From: Arthrobacter_B sp038069765
GTDB lineage: Bacteria > Actinomycetota > Actinomycetes > Actinomycetales > Micrococcaceae
Length of the DNA stretch: 64,000 nucleotides
Assembly: GCF_038069765.1 (NCBI RefSeq)
Contig: NZ_JBBPFS010000009.1
Span: forward strand, 95,540 to 159,539
Reading direction: 5' to 3'
Positions 26,521 through 36,000 of the stretch are shown in pieces (position 1 is the first letter of the stretch; each line of letters opens with the position of its first letter). The translations under genes and the position numbers were made by a program. The notes below the pieces were generated by a model, which was given only the letters and a program-made list of their open reading frames with translations, was not told the DNA's origin and searched no databases.

Positions 26521-26576
26521 CCCGGTGCGCGGCAACCAGCAGAACAGGAGCACTCCGTGGCAGAATCGTTAGCGCC

Positions 26577-26960
26577 ATGACCATTCCTGCCAGCACCTCA
26601 AAATCCGTCCGAGTGGACGCCTGGTTGTGGGCCATCCGCGCCTACAAGACCCGGTCCGCTGCCACTGCGGCCTGCCGGGCCGGCCATGTCAGGCTCAACG
26701 GCAACCCGGCCAAGGCGGCGCAGCCGGTCCAGCCCGGAGACACCATTCGGGTCCGCCAGCCGGGGTACGAACGGATCCTCGAAGTCCGTCAGCTGATTGC
26801 CAAGCGCGTTGGTGCGGAGGCGGCTTCCCACTGCTTCACCGACCACACACCGCCGCGGCCGGTGGGTCCGGCGCTGGGGGTTCCCCTGCGGGACCGCGGC
26901 GCCGGGCGCCCCACCAAGAAGGACCGCCGCGAGATCGACCGGCTGCGCGGCGACCGCTAG
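26577..26960 (+). CDS. S4-domain RNA-binding protein (HslR/Hsp15-like), 127 aa
   Basis: The S4 fold covers about residues 9-60 (VRVDAWLWAIRAYKTRSAATAACRAGHVRLNG, then PGDTIRVRQPG), followed by a basic tail with GAGRPTKKDRREIDRLRG. This matches the Hsp15 family, whose characterised member binds stalled 50S subunits carrying nascent chains. The ribosome site is poor and the spacer from the HNH gene is 56 nt, so it may be transcribed separately or be leaderless. Its stop codon interlocks with that of the convergent MFS gene in CTAG (26957-26960). Confidence 0.9.
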   Translation: MTIPASTSKSVRVDAWLWAIRAYKTRSAATAACRAGHVRLNGNPAKAAQPVQPGDTIRVRQPGYERILEVRQLIAKRVGAEAASHCFTDHTPPRPVGPALGVPLRDRGAGRPTKKDRREIDRLRGDR

Positions 26961-28249
26961 GGAGTTCCGGCGGCGCTCGGCTTCAGCTGGTCATCGACGA
27001 ATTTTGGAGCGGCGGCTGCCATGCCGGCAAAGGCCATGATGACGGAGGAACAAGCCAAAATCGTGAGGGGAAGAGTCCAGCTTCCCGTTGCGGAGTGCAG
27101 GGCACCGATCGCAAACGGCCCGGCAGCCGCCAGCAGGTAGCCCACGGGCTGACAGAAGCCGGACAGTTCTGCCGTGACCCGGGGGTCCCGGGAACGTCCC
27201 GTGATGAGGGCCAGCGCCGTCGGAAAGGCGAACCCGCCGAATCCCAGCAGCAGCGCCCACAGCCACGGTACGGCACCGGGAAACAGCAGCAGCCCGATAT
27301 ACCCCGCACCGGTGGCGGCTGCCAGTGCCGCAACATACACGCGCAGGCCCGGCGCACGCGCCACCAGGGCAGGCATGATCAGGCCGCCGGGGATGCCCAG
27401 CGAAGCGATGATCGCCATCATGAAGCCCGCCTGGGACTGGCTCAGTCCCGCATCGCGGTAAATCTGCGCCACCCAGCCGAACTGCACATAGGCGTTCATG
27501 GACTGGACGCCGAAATACAGGCACAGGGCCACTGCGGTGCCGGACGACGTCATGCGCAGCCGGCCTGCGTAAGGCAGCGGTCCGCCGGCTGCGGTTCCGG
27601 CTGCAAGATCGGCTGCACTCCCGGTTCCTGCGCGTCGCGGACTCCTGCCGCGGAACGCTATGACAATCCAGGGCACCGCGGCGATGAGTGCCGCGGCACC
27701 CCAGACACGCAGGCTGACCTGCCAGCCGTCCGCCCCGCCTGCCGCCAGCGGGGCGGCAATCAGCAGCGGAATGGTTGCGCCCACGGCCAGCGTGGTGCCG
27801 TAAACGGAGTTCAGCAGCGCGGTCCGCGCTCCACCGTGCCGTTTGATGAACGCCGGGACCAGGATGTTGCCCACCGCCATGCCGGCAAAGGCCAGCACCG
27901 TGAGCAGCAGGAAAGCCACCTGCGATTCGACGACGGAGCGCAGCAGCAGCCCGGCAGCAACGGCGGCTACTCCCGCGGCGATGGTTCCGTTGATGCCGGC
28001 CCGCCGGGACATCGCGACGGCAAGGGCTCCGACGACGGCGAAGGTGAGCCCGGGCAGCGCCGTCAGGACCCCGGCCAGGGTTGAGCCCATCCCGAGCCCG
28101 GCCTGGAGCTCGGCCAGCACGGGACCCACCGACGTCGCGCCGGGCCGCAGGTTGACGGCGACGAGGACGACGGCGGCGGCCGCAGCCCACAGCGGCAATG
28201 TCAGGCGCGGCCGGGTCCTGCCGGCTGTCTGTTTTCTGGCTTCACTCAC
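26957..28249 (-). CDS. MFS transporter of the CynX/NimT group, 430 aa
   Basis: This is a twelve-helix transporter. The start LVAVNLRPGATSVGPVLAEL and the LPGLTFAVVGALA segment are typical of the CynX/NimT (cyanate/2-nitroimidazole transporter) family. ALITGRSRDPRVTAELSGFC in the C-terminal half also fits. The GTG at 28249 has AAAGG 5 nt upstream. A terminator-like hairpin lies between it and the upstream CoA-transferase gene, so it is probably a separate unit. The substrate is unknown; family members are variously linked to cyanate and other small compounds. Confidence 0.88.
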   Translation of the reverse strand: MSEARKQTAGRTRPRLTLPLWAAAAAVVLVAVNLRPGATSVGPVLAELQAGLGMGSTLAGVLTALPGLTFAVVGALAVAMSRRAGINGTIAAGVAAVAAGLLLRSVVESQVAFLLLTVLAFAGMAVGNILVPAFIKRHGGARTALLNSVYGTTLAVGATIPLLIAAPLAAGGADGWQVSLRVWGAAALIAAVPWIVIAFRGRSPRRAGTGSAADLAAGTAAGGPLPYAGRLRMTSSGTAVALCLYFGVQSMNAYVQFGWVAQIYRDAGLSQSQAGFMMAIIASLGIPGGLIMPALVARAPGLRVYVAALAAATGAGYIGLLLFPGAVPWLWALLLGFGGFAFPTALALITGRSRDPRVTAELSGFCQPVGYLLAAAGPFAIGALHSATGSWTLPLTILACSSVIMAFAGMAAAAPKFVDDQLKPSAAGTP

Positions 28250-28280
28250 CCGGCCTTTCTAGCACGGGCAGCGCCAAACA

Positions 28281-28332
28281 CCTCCGGCCGCGTGTTCCGC
28301 CCGCGTCACGGAACGGAACAGGCGGCCGGAGG
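28281..28332 (-). terminator. Terminator after the CoA-transferase gene
   Basis: CCTCCGGCCG (28281-28290) pairs with CGGCCGGAGG (28323-28332). After a 2-by-2 internal loop, TGTTCCG (28293-28299) pairs with CGGAACA (28314-28320). The structure begins 6 nt after the stop of the minus-strand gene and is followed by no T-run. Confidence 0.7.
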
Positions 28333-28338
28333 AAGGGT

Positions 28339-29868
28339 TCAGGCGGAGGCGGGCTGAGCGGCCCGGCTGTCTCCGGTTTCCACGAACCGCTGGTGCCAGG
28401 ACAGGGCTTCATCGAGCAGATGCGGGGTGTGCTTGCCGAAGCTCTCGCGGCAGGCCCGGTCGAAGTAATCCTGCAGCAGGGGCTGGAAGTCCGGGTGTGC
28501 ACACTTGTCGATGATGGTCCGGGCGCGCTGCTTGGGCGAGAGGCCGCGCAGGTCGGCGAGTCCGCGTTCGGTGACCACCAGCATGGTGTCGTGCTCGGTG
28601 TGGTCCACGTGGCTGACCATGGGCACGATGCCCGAGATCTTGCCGCCCTTGGCAGTGCTCGGGGACAGGAAGGCGGAGAGGAAGCCGTTGCGGGCAAAGT
28701 CGCCGGAGCCGCCGATACCGTTCATCATGGCCGTTCCGGCCACATGGGTGGAGTTCACGTTGCCGTACAGGTCGGCCTCGATCATGCCGTTCATGGCGAT
28801 GCAGCCCAGCCGGCGGATCAGTTCCGGATGGTTCGAGATCTCCTGGGTACGCAGAATAATCCGCTTGCGGTAGAACTCGATGTTCGAGTTGAACTCTTCG
28901 ATTCCCGCCGGGCTCAGCGAGAAGGAGGTGGCGGATGCTACCCGGATCACGCCGTCGCGGATGAGGTGCAGCATCCCGTCCTGGATGACCTCGGTGTAGG
29001 CCGTGAGTCCGGTGTAGCCGGAGGTGGCGAGCCCGCCCAGGACGGCGTTGGCAATATTGCCCACGCCGGACTGCAGCGGCAGCAGCTTGTCGGTCAGCCG
29101 GCCGGCCTTGATCTCGTCGCCGAAGAAATCGATCAGGTGCGCGGCAATCTGCGTCGACGTCTCATCCGGGGCGGCGAAGGGCGTCATCCGGTCCGGGGCA
29201 TCGGTCTCAACGACGGCAATAACCTTGTCCGGATCCAGCCGGAGGTACGGCTCGCCGATCCGGTCATCCGGGTTCACGAGCATGATCGGCTTGCGGTGCG
29301 GCGGCAGTGCCGTTCCGTAGTAGACGTCGTGCATGCCGTCCATGGCTGCTGCCTGCTGGGCGTTGACTTCCAGGATGATCTTGTCGGCCTGCTCAATCCA
29401 GGTCTTGTTGTTGCCCACGGACGAGGACGGGATCAGGGAGCCATCTTCGTTGATGCCGACGACCTCGATCACCGCCAAGTCCACGTGGCCGTAGAAGCCG
29501 AACCAGGTGTACTGGGCGACGTGCCCCAGGTGGATGTCGATGTACTCGAGTTCGCCGTCGTTGATCCGCTTCCGCAGGGTGGGATCGGACTGGTACGGCA
29601 GGCGCAGTTCCATGCCGCCGGCCTTCGCGAGCACGCCGTCGAGCTCGGGAGCGGTGGAGGCTCCGGTCAGGACCTTGATCTGGAAATCCTCGCCCCGTGC
29701 GTGCGCTTCCTCCATCTGGATGGCCAGGGCCTGGGGAACTTCCTTGGGATAGCCGGCGCCGGTGAAACCGCTCATCGCCACGGTCATGCCGGGTTTGATA
29801 AGCGCCGCTGCCTGTTCAGCAGACATCCTGCGCTGCAGCAGTCCTTCGTGGTGAATGCGGTCGTGCAT
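28339..29868 (-). CDS. Acetyl-CoA hydrolase/transferase family protein (succinyl-CoA:acetate CoA-transferase type), 509 aa
   Basis: This is a two-domain family I CoA-transferase. MTVAMSGFTGAGYPKEVPQAL near residue 28, LLPLQSGVGNIANAVLGGL, the likely catalytic glutamate in LTAYTEVIQDG, and the C-terminal MNGIGGSGDFARNG and SHVDHTEHDTMLVVTERGLA all fit the YgfH/Cat1/AarC group, which moves CoA between acetate and succinyl-CoA. The ATG has AAGGAAAGG upstream. A TAGTGT box at 29898-29903 (minus strand) would give a leader of about 22 nt. It is monocistronic. Acetate as the actual acceptor is inferred from the family. Confidence 0.93.
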   Translation of the reverse strand: MHDRIHHEGLLQRRMSAEQAAALIKPGMTVAMSGFTGAGYPKEVPQALAIQMEEAHARGEDFQIKVLTGASTAPELDGVLAKAGGMELRLPYQSDPTLRKRINDGELEYIDIHLGHVAQYTWFGFYGHVDLAVIEVVGINEDGSLIPSSSVGNNKTWIEQADKIILEVNAQQAAAMDGMHDVYYGTALPPHRKPIMLVNPDDRIGEPYLRLDPDKVIAVVETDAPDRMTPFAAPDETSTQIAAHLIDFFGDEIKAGRLTDKLLPLQSGVGNIANAVLGGLATSGYTGLTAYTEVIQDGMLHLIRDGVIRVASATSFSLSPAGIEEFNSNIEFYRKRIILRTQEISNHPELIRRLGCIAMNGMIEADLYGNVNSTHVAGTAMMNGIGGSGDFARNGFLSAFLSPSTAKGGKISGIVPMVSHVDHTEHDTMLVVTERGLADLRGLSPKQRARTIIDKCAHPDFQPLLQDYFDRACRESFGKHTPHLLDEALSWHQRFVETGDSRAAQPASA

Positions 29869-29970
29869 GGTGGCCTTTCCTTAGATGGGACCAACCAACA
29901 CTATCCGCAAATGTGCCGTGCCTCATATTTGGGAGATTCCGCTTGGGAAAAGCCCGGGCGCAACGGCCGC

Positions 29971-30231
29971 TTAGGGTGCGCCCTGGTCCTTGTCCAGGTC
30001 CGCCTCCAACCCGGAACCGGGTTCAATGACCACCCCGTCTTCGCGCTGCTGAACGCCGGATTCAGCGGGTGCCTGGCGGCTGCGTCCCTGAAGAAGGTTG
30101 GCGACGGTTTCCAGTTCGGTGCTGAGCTCGGCGAGCCGGGACGAGCTCGTCTCAACGGCGAGAGCGGCCACGAGTTCGGTCTGACGGCTCCGCAGCTGGG
30201 CGAGCGAGGGGGCTGATCCATTGTTTTCCAT
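29971..30231 (-). CDS. Small hypothetical protein with a helical N-terminus, 86 aa
   Basis: I do not recognise a family. Residues about 8-50 are predicted helical (LAQLRSRQTELVAALAVE, then RLAELSTELETVANLL) with heptad-like leucines, followed by an acidic disordered tail ending KDQGAP. The ATG at 30231 follows TAGGAT (minus strand) by 5 nt, and the same bases give a weak ribosome site, so it may be leaderless. It lies divergent from the DUF1684 gene. Codon use is like the neighbours, which supports it being real, but confidence is moderate. Confidence 0.55.
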   Translation of the reverse strand: MENNGSAPSLAQLRSRQTELVAALAVETSSSRLAELSTELETVANLLQGRSRQAPAESGVQQREDGVVIEPGSGLEADLDKDQGAP

Positions 30232-30293
30232 ACTTCATCCTACAAACGGGACCGTTACACTGCCCAAGGCGGCCCGCCATGACAGGAGGATTC

Positions 30294-31127
30294 ATGACTA
30301 ACCCGACAGATGACGCTTTTCAGGGGTGGCTGGCTTTCCGCAGCGCCCGCAACCGCGAGCTGGGGCAGGAGCACGGCTGGCTGACCCTGACTTCGCTGCA
30401 GTGGTTAACGCCCGTTCCCGCACCGGCGGAAGGCCTCCCGGGGCTGTGGTCCGGAACGGAAACGGAAGCGGCCCTGTCAGCAGCCGTCGGCAACGGTCTC
30501 ACCCTCGTTGAGAGCGGAACAGCGGTTGACGGTACCGTCACTGTTTCCCTTGAGGACGAGGAATCCCTGCTCTGGGTGCAGTTCGGCGGCAGCGACGGCG
30601 GACGGATCGTGGTGGAGCTGGCCCGCCGCGGCGGACGCTACGCCCTTCGCACCAGGGATGCGGAGTCCCCCGTGTTCACGGCATTCAGCGGAGTTCCCGT
30701 CTTCGATTTCAGGCCGGATCTGGTGCTGCAGGCCCGCTTCGATGCCTATCCCGAGCCGGTGGACGTTCCCATCCGGACCGCGCACCCCGCCGTCGACGGC
30801 GTTCACCGCACCGTCGGCGAACTGGCCCTCCGGCTTCCCGGGACGGAGAAGGAATACCGGCTGCAGGTGGGCGCCGAGGGGCCGGACCGCCTGGCACTGA
30901 CCTTTCACGATGCCACCAACAACCAGGCAACCGCCGGCTGGCGCAAGGTCGCTTTTGCTGCACCCCGGGCCGGATCATCTGCTGTGACAGTGGATCTCAA
31001 CCGGGCCGTGAACTATCCCAGCGCGTTCACTCCGTACGGCACCTGCCCCATGCCCGTGGGCAGCAACATCATCGGGGAACCCGTGGAAGCCGGAGAAAAA
31101 CGGCCGGACGGACCGGCACTGCCATGA
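30294..31127 (+). CDS. DUF1684 family protein, 277 aa
   Basis: DUF1684 proteins have unknown function. The features are FQGWLAFRSARNRELGQEHGWLTL at the start, VFDFRPDLVLQARFDAYPE in the middle, and the C-terminal signature RAVNYPSAFTPYGTCPMPVG followed by EAGEK. The ATG at 30294 is chosen because AGGAGG lies 4 nt upstream; a GTG or ATG five codons earlier overlaps that site. Its stop overlaps the start of the aldolase-like gene (ATGA), so the two form a coupled pair and may act together. No signal peptide is seen. Confidence 0.88.
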   Translation: MTNPTDDAFQGWLAFRSARNRELGQEHGWLTLTSLQWLTPVPAPAEGLPGLWSGTETEAALSAAVGNGLTLVESGTAVDGTVTVSLEDEESLLWVQFGGSDGGRIVVELARRGGRYALRTRDAESPVFTAFSGVPVFDFRPDLVLQARFDAYPEPVDVPIRTAHPAVDGVHRTVGELALRLPGTEKEYRLQVGAEGPDRLALTFHDATNNQATAGWRKVAFAAPRAGSSAVTVDLNRAVNYPSAFTPYGTCPMPVGSNIIGEPVEAGEKRPDGPALP

Positions 31128-31795
31128 CCGCGGAGCCCGGGCCGTCCGCATTCCGCCGGGTGCCGCTGACGGAGGCCCTGCAGCGCAGCCGCATCATCGC
31201 AGTCCTCGGAGTCGGCGATCCGGTCCGGACCGATGCTGTGGCTGACACCCTGGCGGCAAACGGCATCCGCTGCCTGCAGCTGACCATGACCGTTCCGGGC
31301 GCCCTGAACTCCATCGAGCGTCTGGCTGCCCGGATGCCCGCAGGCGTCGCCGTCGGAATGGGAGCGGTGATGACGCCGCAGGATGTGGTCCGGGCGGCCG
31401 GCGCCGGCGCCCGGTTTATCGCCTCCCCCACTGCCGCTGCGGATGTCATCCATGCCTCCCGGAACCTTGATGTGCCCAGTTACCCCGGCGCGCTGACCCC
31501 CGGGGAAGTCCACTTGGCGTGGCGCGCCGGCGCCAGCGCGGTGGGGCTGTTTCCCGCCGGTCCGCTCGGTACCGGCTACCTTGCTGCGGTTCGGACGGCG
31601 TTTCCGGACATTGCTCTGATTCCGTCCGGGTCGATCGACTGCGGCGGGACGGCGCCCTGGTTCGCTGCCGGCGCCGCCGGCGTCGCGCTCGGCCGGGACC
31701 TTCTCCGGGAGGCCATGCTCCCCGGCGGGGATCTGACGGCCCTGGCCGGGCGGGTGCGGCAGGTCATCGCCGACGCAGAGCCGGGCCCGGGATAG
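31124..31795 (+). CDS. KDPG/KHG aldolase homologue lacking the catalytic residues, 223 aa
   Basis: The fold of class I 2-keto-3-deoxy-6-phosphogluconate aldolase is clear: SRIIAVLGVGDPVRTDAVAD, ANGIRCLQLTMTV, then GAGARFIASP, and GLFPAGPLGTGYLAAVR. Aligned by eye with E. coli Eda, the Schiff-base lysine (K133, in FKFFPAE) falls on Gly141, the catalytic E45 on Gln52, R49 on Thr56, and the TGGI phosphate loop becomes SGSI. The reading frame is intact with normal codon use, so it is probably a kept non-aldolase or pseudoenzyme. It is coupled to DUF1684 by a 4-base overlap. Confidence 0.75.
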   Translation: MTAEPGPSAFRRVPLTEALQRSRIIAVLGVGDPVRTDAVADTLAANGIRCLQLTMTVPGALNSIERLAARMPAGVAVGMGAVMTPQDVVRAAGAGARFIASPTAAADVIHASRNLDVPSYPGALTPGEVHLAWRAGASAVGLFPAGPLGTGYLAAVRTAFPDIALIPSGSIDCGGTAPWFAAGAAGVALGRDLLREAMLPGGDLTALAGRVRQVIADAEPGPG

Positions 31796-31885
31796 GCGCC
31801 CCGCAGCCCGGCGTGCGCCGCGGCACGCTTCCGCGAGATCATGGAGGGAACACCTGCAACCTTCTCCGACCGGAAATGAGACCCC

Positions 31886-32347
31886 ATGACACTCAAAGAG
31901 CAGCTCCAGGCCGATATGAAGGCCCACATGAAAGCCGGAAACCGCACCGCGCTGATGACGGTGCGCAACGTTCTCGGCGAGATTGAAACCCGCGAAAAGT
32001 CGGGCAAAACCCCGGTTGAGCTCGACGACGTGCAGGTCGTGTCGCTGCTGCAGAAGGAAGCGGCCAAGCGGCGCGACACTGCCGGCATCTACCGCGACGC
32101 CGGCGAGACGGAGCGCAGCGACGCCGAAATTGCCGAAGCCGAAATCATCGAAGCCTACCTGCCCGCACCGTTGACGGCTGCGGATGTCCAAGCCATCGTG
32201 GACGAGGTCATTACCGAGCTCTCCGCTGCCGGCACGGAACTGTCGATGCGCCAGATGGGTGCGGTCATGAAGCCGGTCACGGCCAAGGTGGCCGGGCGAT
32301 TCGACGGCAAGGCCGTCAGCGAGATTGTCCGCAGCCGTCTCGCCTGA
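31886..32347 (+). CDS. GatB/YqeY domain protein, 153 aa
   Basis: This is a stand-alone version of the tRNA-binding tail domain of the GatB amidotransferase subunit. The family pattern is complete: MTLKEQLQADMKAHMKAGNR, LMTVRNVLGEIETREKSG, then LLQKEAAKRRDTAGIYRDAGE, AEIIEAYLPAPLT and the C-terminal MRQMGAVMKPVTAKVAGRFD. The role of YqeY proteins is not settled. The ribosome site is weak (GGAAA about 12 nt upstream). It lies 90 nt after the aldolase homologue. Confidence 0.93.
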   Translation: MTLKEQLQADMKAHMKAGNRTALMTVRNVLGEIETREKSGKTPVELDDVQVVSLLQKEAAKRRDTAGIYRDAGETERSDAEIAEAEIIEAYLPAPLTAADVQAIVDEVITELSAAGTELSMRQMGAVMKPVTAKVAGRFDGKAVSEIVRSRLA

Positions 32348-32365
32348 CCTGCCGGCCCGGTAGAG

Positions 32366-33037
32366 CTAGCGGGCGGCCGCCGGAAGTCCTGACTTTCCGA
32401 ATCCGGCGGCCGCCACAAAGGCGGTGGCGGTGTTCGGGGCAATTTCGGTCATGCCGGCATCCACGATCAGCGGTCCGGCGCCTGCTGCGGCGGCGAGCGC
32501 CTTAAAGTCGGCCCCGCCTGCCGCCCGGACGGAGACCGGACAGCCGCCGTCGAACCAGGTGCTCCGTTCCTGATCGGACAGCGTCAGGTACCAGGCGAGC
32601 AGCGCATGGGCCGCCTGCGCTCCGGCTTTGCCCGTCGACATCTCCAGGTCCGCGTTCACCACCACAACCGGCGCGCCCTCCCGGCCGGGCACCGGCTCGT
32701 CGTCGGGCAGCTGGGTTCCGGAGACCTGCAGCGCCCGGACTGCCTTGGGCATTTCCTCGTAGGTCACCGGCTCAAAGGCCAGCGCCTGCGCCCGGCCGAC
32801 GACGACGGTCCCCGACGGCGCGTGCGCCGCCAGTTTCGCGAACGCCTTGGGTCCGGCCCGGCGGACGGTCTTTGTGAACCGGCCGAACACCCAGTTCTCC
32901 CATGCGTCGTCGCTGTCCCGCCGCGCGTACGCGCTCACGCTCGCCGCTGCTGCGGCAGCCACGGCGTCATAGTGGGCGGCGGGATCTTCCTTGTCGACGA
33001 GCAGGACTATCGGCTGGACGGTGTCGCTGGGTTGCAT
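32366..33037 (-). CDS. PTH2-family peptidyl-tRNA hydrolase-like protein, 223 aa
   Basis: The C-terminal half carries the PTH2 signature VVNADLEMSTGKAGAQAAHA (about residues 129-148) in which the conserved MSxGKxAAQxxHA segment is intact. Characterised PTH2 enzymes recycle peptidyl-tRNA. The N-terminal about 110 residues are an actinobacterial extension of unknown role (IVLLVDKEDPAAHYDAVA, then GPKAFAKLAAHAP). The ATG at 33037 has GGAG only 2 nt away, so the start is somewhat uncertain. The gene is convergent with YqeY, with a gap of 18 nt. Confidence 0.85.
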   Translation of the reverse strand: MQPSDTVQPIVLLVDKEDPAAHYDAVAAAAAASVSAYARRDSDDAWENWVFGRFTKTVRRAGPKAFAKLAAHAPSGTVVVGRAQALAFEPVTYEEMPKAVRALQVSGTQLPDDEPVPGREGAPVVVVNADLEMSTGKAGAQAAHALLAWYLTLSDQERSTWFDGGCPVSVRAAGGADFKALAAAAGAGPLIVDAGMTEIAPNTATAFVAAAGFGKSGLPAAAR

Positions 33038-33088
33038 GTCTCCAGTTTTTCACGACGGAACACCGGTCCGGTCCCCCGCGCCCGGCGG

Positions 33089-36000
33089 TCACCCCTCCTG
33101 GCCGCCGGAGCTTCGCCGGAACCTCAGCGTCACGAGTTCAAAGGGCCTCAGCTGCAGCGGCACCGCTCCTCCCGGCTGCTGCTTCCCCACTGCATCAGAA
33201 CCGATCCGCCGTTCCAGCAGATCCGTGGCGGCGACGTCGTCGTAGGCGAAGCCGGCCCGGAGGTTCGCCTGTGCCCTTCCGCCGTGGGCTTCGTACAGCC
33301 GGACCACCACGTCGCCGCTGCGGTCCTCGGCCAGCTTGACCGCTTCCACCGCCACAGCAGGATGATCGACCGTGATGATTGGCTCCGCAGCTGCCGCGGC
33401 CACCCCGGAGATAAACCGGAGCGGGAGGTTCAGCCGGTACCCCTCGGCCACGGCGTCGGGAATTCCGGAAGCGGGCCGCAGCGAGAACCGGAAGCTGTGC
33501 GGCCCCTGGTCTGCCCCCGGGTCCGGAAACAGCGGGGCGCGCAGCAGGGACAGCCGCACCGTGGTGCAGGTCCGCCCGTCCACCGTCTCGCGGAAGGTGT
33601 CATGGCCGTAGGTGGAGTCATTGGCCACGGCCACCCCGTAGCCCGGCTCCCCCACATGGATCCACCGGTGGGCCACGGTTTCAAAACGGGCCGCATCCCA
33701 AGAGGTGTTGGCGTGAGTGGGGCGGTGTATGTGTCCGAACTGGATCTCGGACGCTGCCTGGGCGGCGTGCACGTCCAGCGGAAACGCGAGTTTGAGCAGT
33801 TTTTGCTGCTCGTGCCAGTCCACGTCCACGTCCAGGTCCACTGCCGAGCCGTCCGGGCTCAGGGAAAGGCGCTGCACGATCTCCGAGTCCCCGAAGGATC
33901 GCGTGATCCTCAGGACCCGATCTCCGCTGCCGTCCTCAAGCTCCATGCTGTCCGGCTGCATCAGATCCACGGAGCTGTACCGGTAGTGCGCGTCCAGGTC
34001 CCAGGCATCCCATTGGTTGGGAGTGTCACGGAACAGCTGGAACAGGTTTCCGGGCCGCCCGGGCGGGAAGACTTCCCGCCCGGGCGCCTCACCCGGGCCG
34101 GTTTCATCCGCCGGCGCAACGGCAGCCGAAGGTGATACCACCAGCGACCGGAACAGGCCGGCGGAGTCCACGGTCAGCCTGAGCCGGCCGCTGCTGATCC
34201 GCCAGTCGCCACCGGTCCGCTGCCAGGTCCAGGGGAAGGGGCCCGGCACCGGCCCGGCACCGGCGGCCGGTATGCCGGACACGGGGTACGGCCCGGCGTT
34301 CAGGGCCGCAGCCGATTCCCCGCTGCCCAGCAGGGCCCGGGCCGAGTTCTCGATCAGGACTTCCAGCCCCGCGGCCACCAGCGCATAGTTGCGTTCTGCT
34401 TCCTGATGCACCCAGGCAATGGAGGTGCCGGGCAGGATGTCGTGGAACTGCTGCAGCAGGACGGTGTGCCAGGCCTCTTCCAATGCCTCGTACGGATACT
34501 CGGCCCCGGCGGCCAGCGCCGCAGCTGCCGCCCACAGCTCCGCTTCCCGCAGCAGGTGCTCGCTGCGCCGGTTGCCCTTCTTGGTATTGGCCTGGCTGGT
34601 GTACGTTCCGCGGTGGAATTCCAGGTACAGCTCCCCCGACCAGGCGGGCGGGTCCGCCAGTTCGGCCTGCGCTGCGGCAAAAAAACGCTCGGGGCTGGAC
34701 AGCTGCACGGCAGGGGAACCCTCCAGGGAGGCGGTGCGGCGGGCCGCGGCCAGCATTTCCCGGGTCGGCCCGCCGCCGCCGTCCCCCCAGCCAAACGGCA
34801 CCAGCGAGGTGTTGCCGAATCCCTTCTCGCTGTACTGGCGCTGTGCCCGGGCCAGCTCCTGGCCGGACAGCTCGGAGTTGTAGGTGTCCACGGGCGGGAA
34901 ATGGGTGAACAGAACGGAACCGTCAATCCCTTCCCAGCGGAACGTGGAGTGCGGCATGACGTTGGTTTCGTTCCAGGAGATTTTCTGGGTCAGGAACCAG
35001 CGGGAGCCCGCCGCACGGGCAATCTGCGGCAGCGCCGCCGAGTAACCGAAGGAGTCCGGCAGCCAGAGGACTTGCGGTTCCACCCCGAAATTCTCGCCGA
35101 AGAAGCGCTGCCCGGCCACGAACTGCCGGGCCATGGCCTCGCCGCCGGGCATGTTGGTGTCCGCTTCGACCCACATTCCGCCGGTGGGCACAAACCTCCC
35201 CTCCCGTACCCGCTCCGCTACCCGGTGGAACAGGTCCGGATAATACTGCTGCAGCCAGGCGTACTGCTGGGCCGAGGACGCGGTAAAAATGAAGTCCGGG
35301 TCCTGGTCCATCAGCTCCAGCACATTCGCGAAGGTACGGGCCACCTTGCGCACCGTTTCCCGCACCGGCCACAGCCAGGCACTGTCAATGTGGGCGTGCC
35401 CGACGGCGTGGATGCGGTGGGCGCTGGCGTACGCCGGCAGGGCGAGGACGCCGGCCAGTTGTTCGCGGGCGGGGTCCGCGGTGCCGGACACGTCACCGGG
35501 ATCGACGGCGTTGACCGCCCGTTCCAGGGCCCGGAGGATTTCATAGCGCCGGGGCAGATCCATCGGTAGTTCATGCATGAGCCCGTTCAGGGTCCAAAAG
35601 TCCCGGGCGAGGTTCCAGACCCCGGTGTCCAGCAGTGCGAGATCCGCGGACCGGAACACGTACAGCGGTGCCTGGCCCGCCGTCGCCGGATCGCCCAGCG
35701 GAGTGGGCGCATAGGTGAATCCGGCGATCACGTTCGGATTCGACGCGGCTTCCAGGTAGAACAGAAATGCTTCGCCCGGCGCCTGCCTGACCGGAACGTG
35801 CAGGTTCCGGGGCTCCACCGCCTTCACGATCCCTCCGTCCGCCGTGTAGACCAGGCCCTCCGCCTCAAACCCCGGCCCGTCACCGCTGAACCCCGGATCG
35901 ATCAGCAGTTCGGGACGGCCGCTTCCGCCCTCCCAGTCCGCCGGCACGGTACCGGACACCCGGAACCAGGTGGTTCCCCAGGGGGCGCCCCAGGCCTGCC

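Noticed and set aside
28198..30216. A 672-codon open frame on the plus strand opposite the CoA-transferase
   Set aside because: It shadows a well-conserved family I CoA-transferase and the neighbouring small gene, and has no family resemblance of its own.
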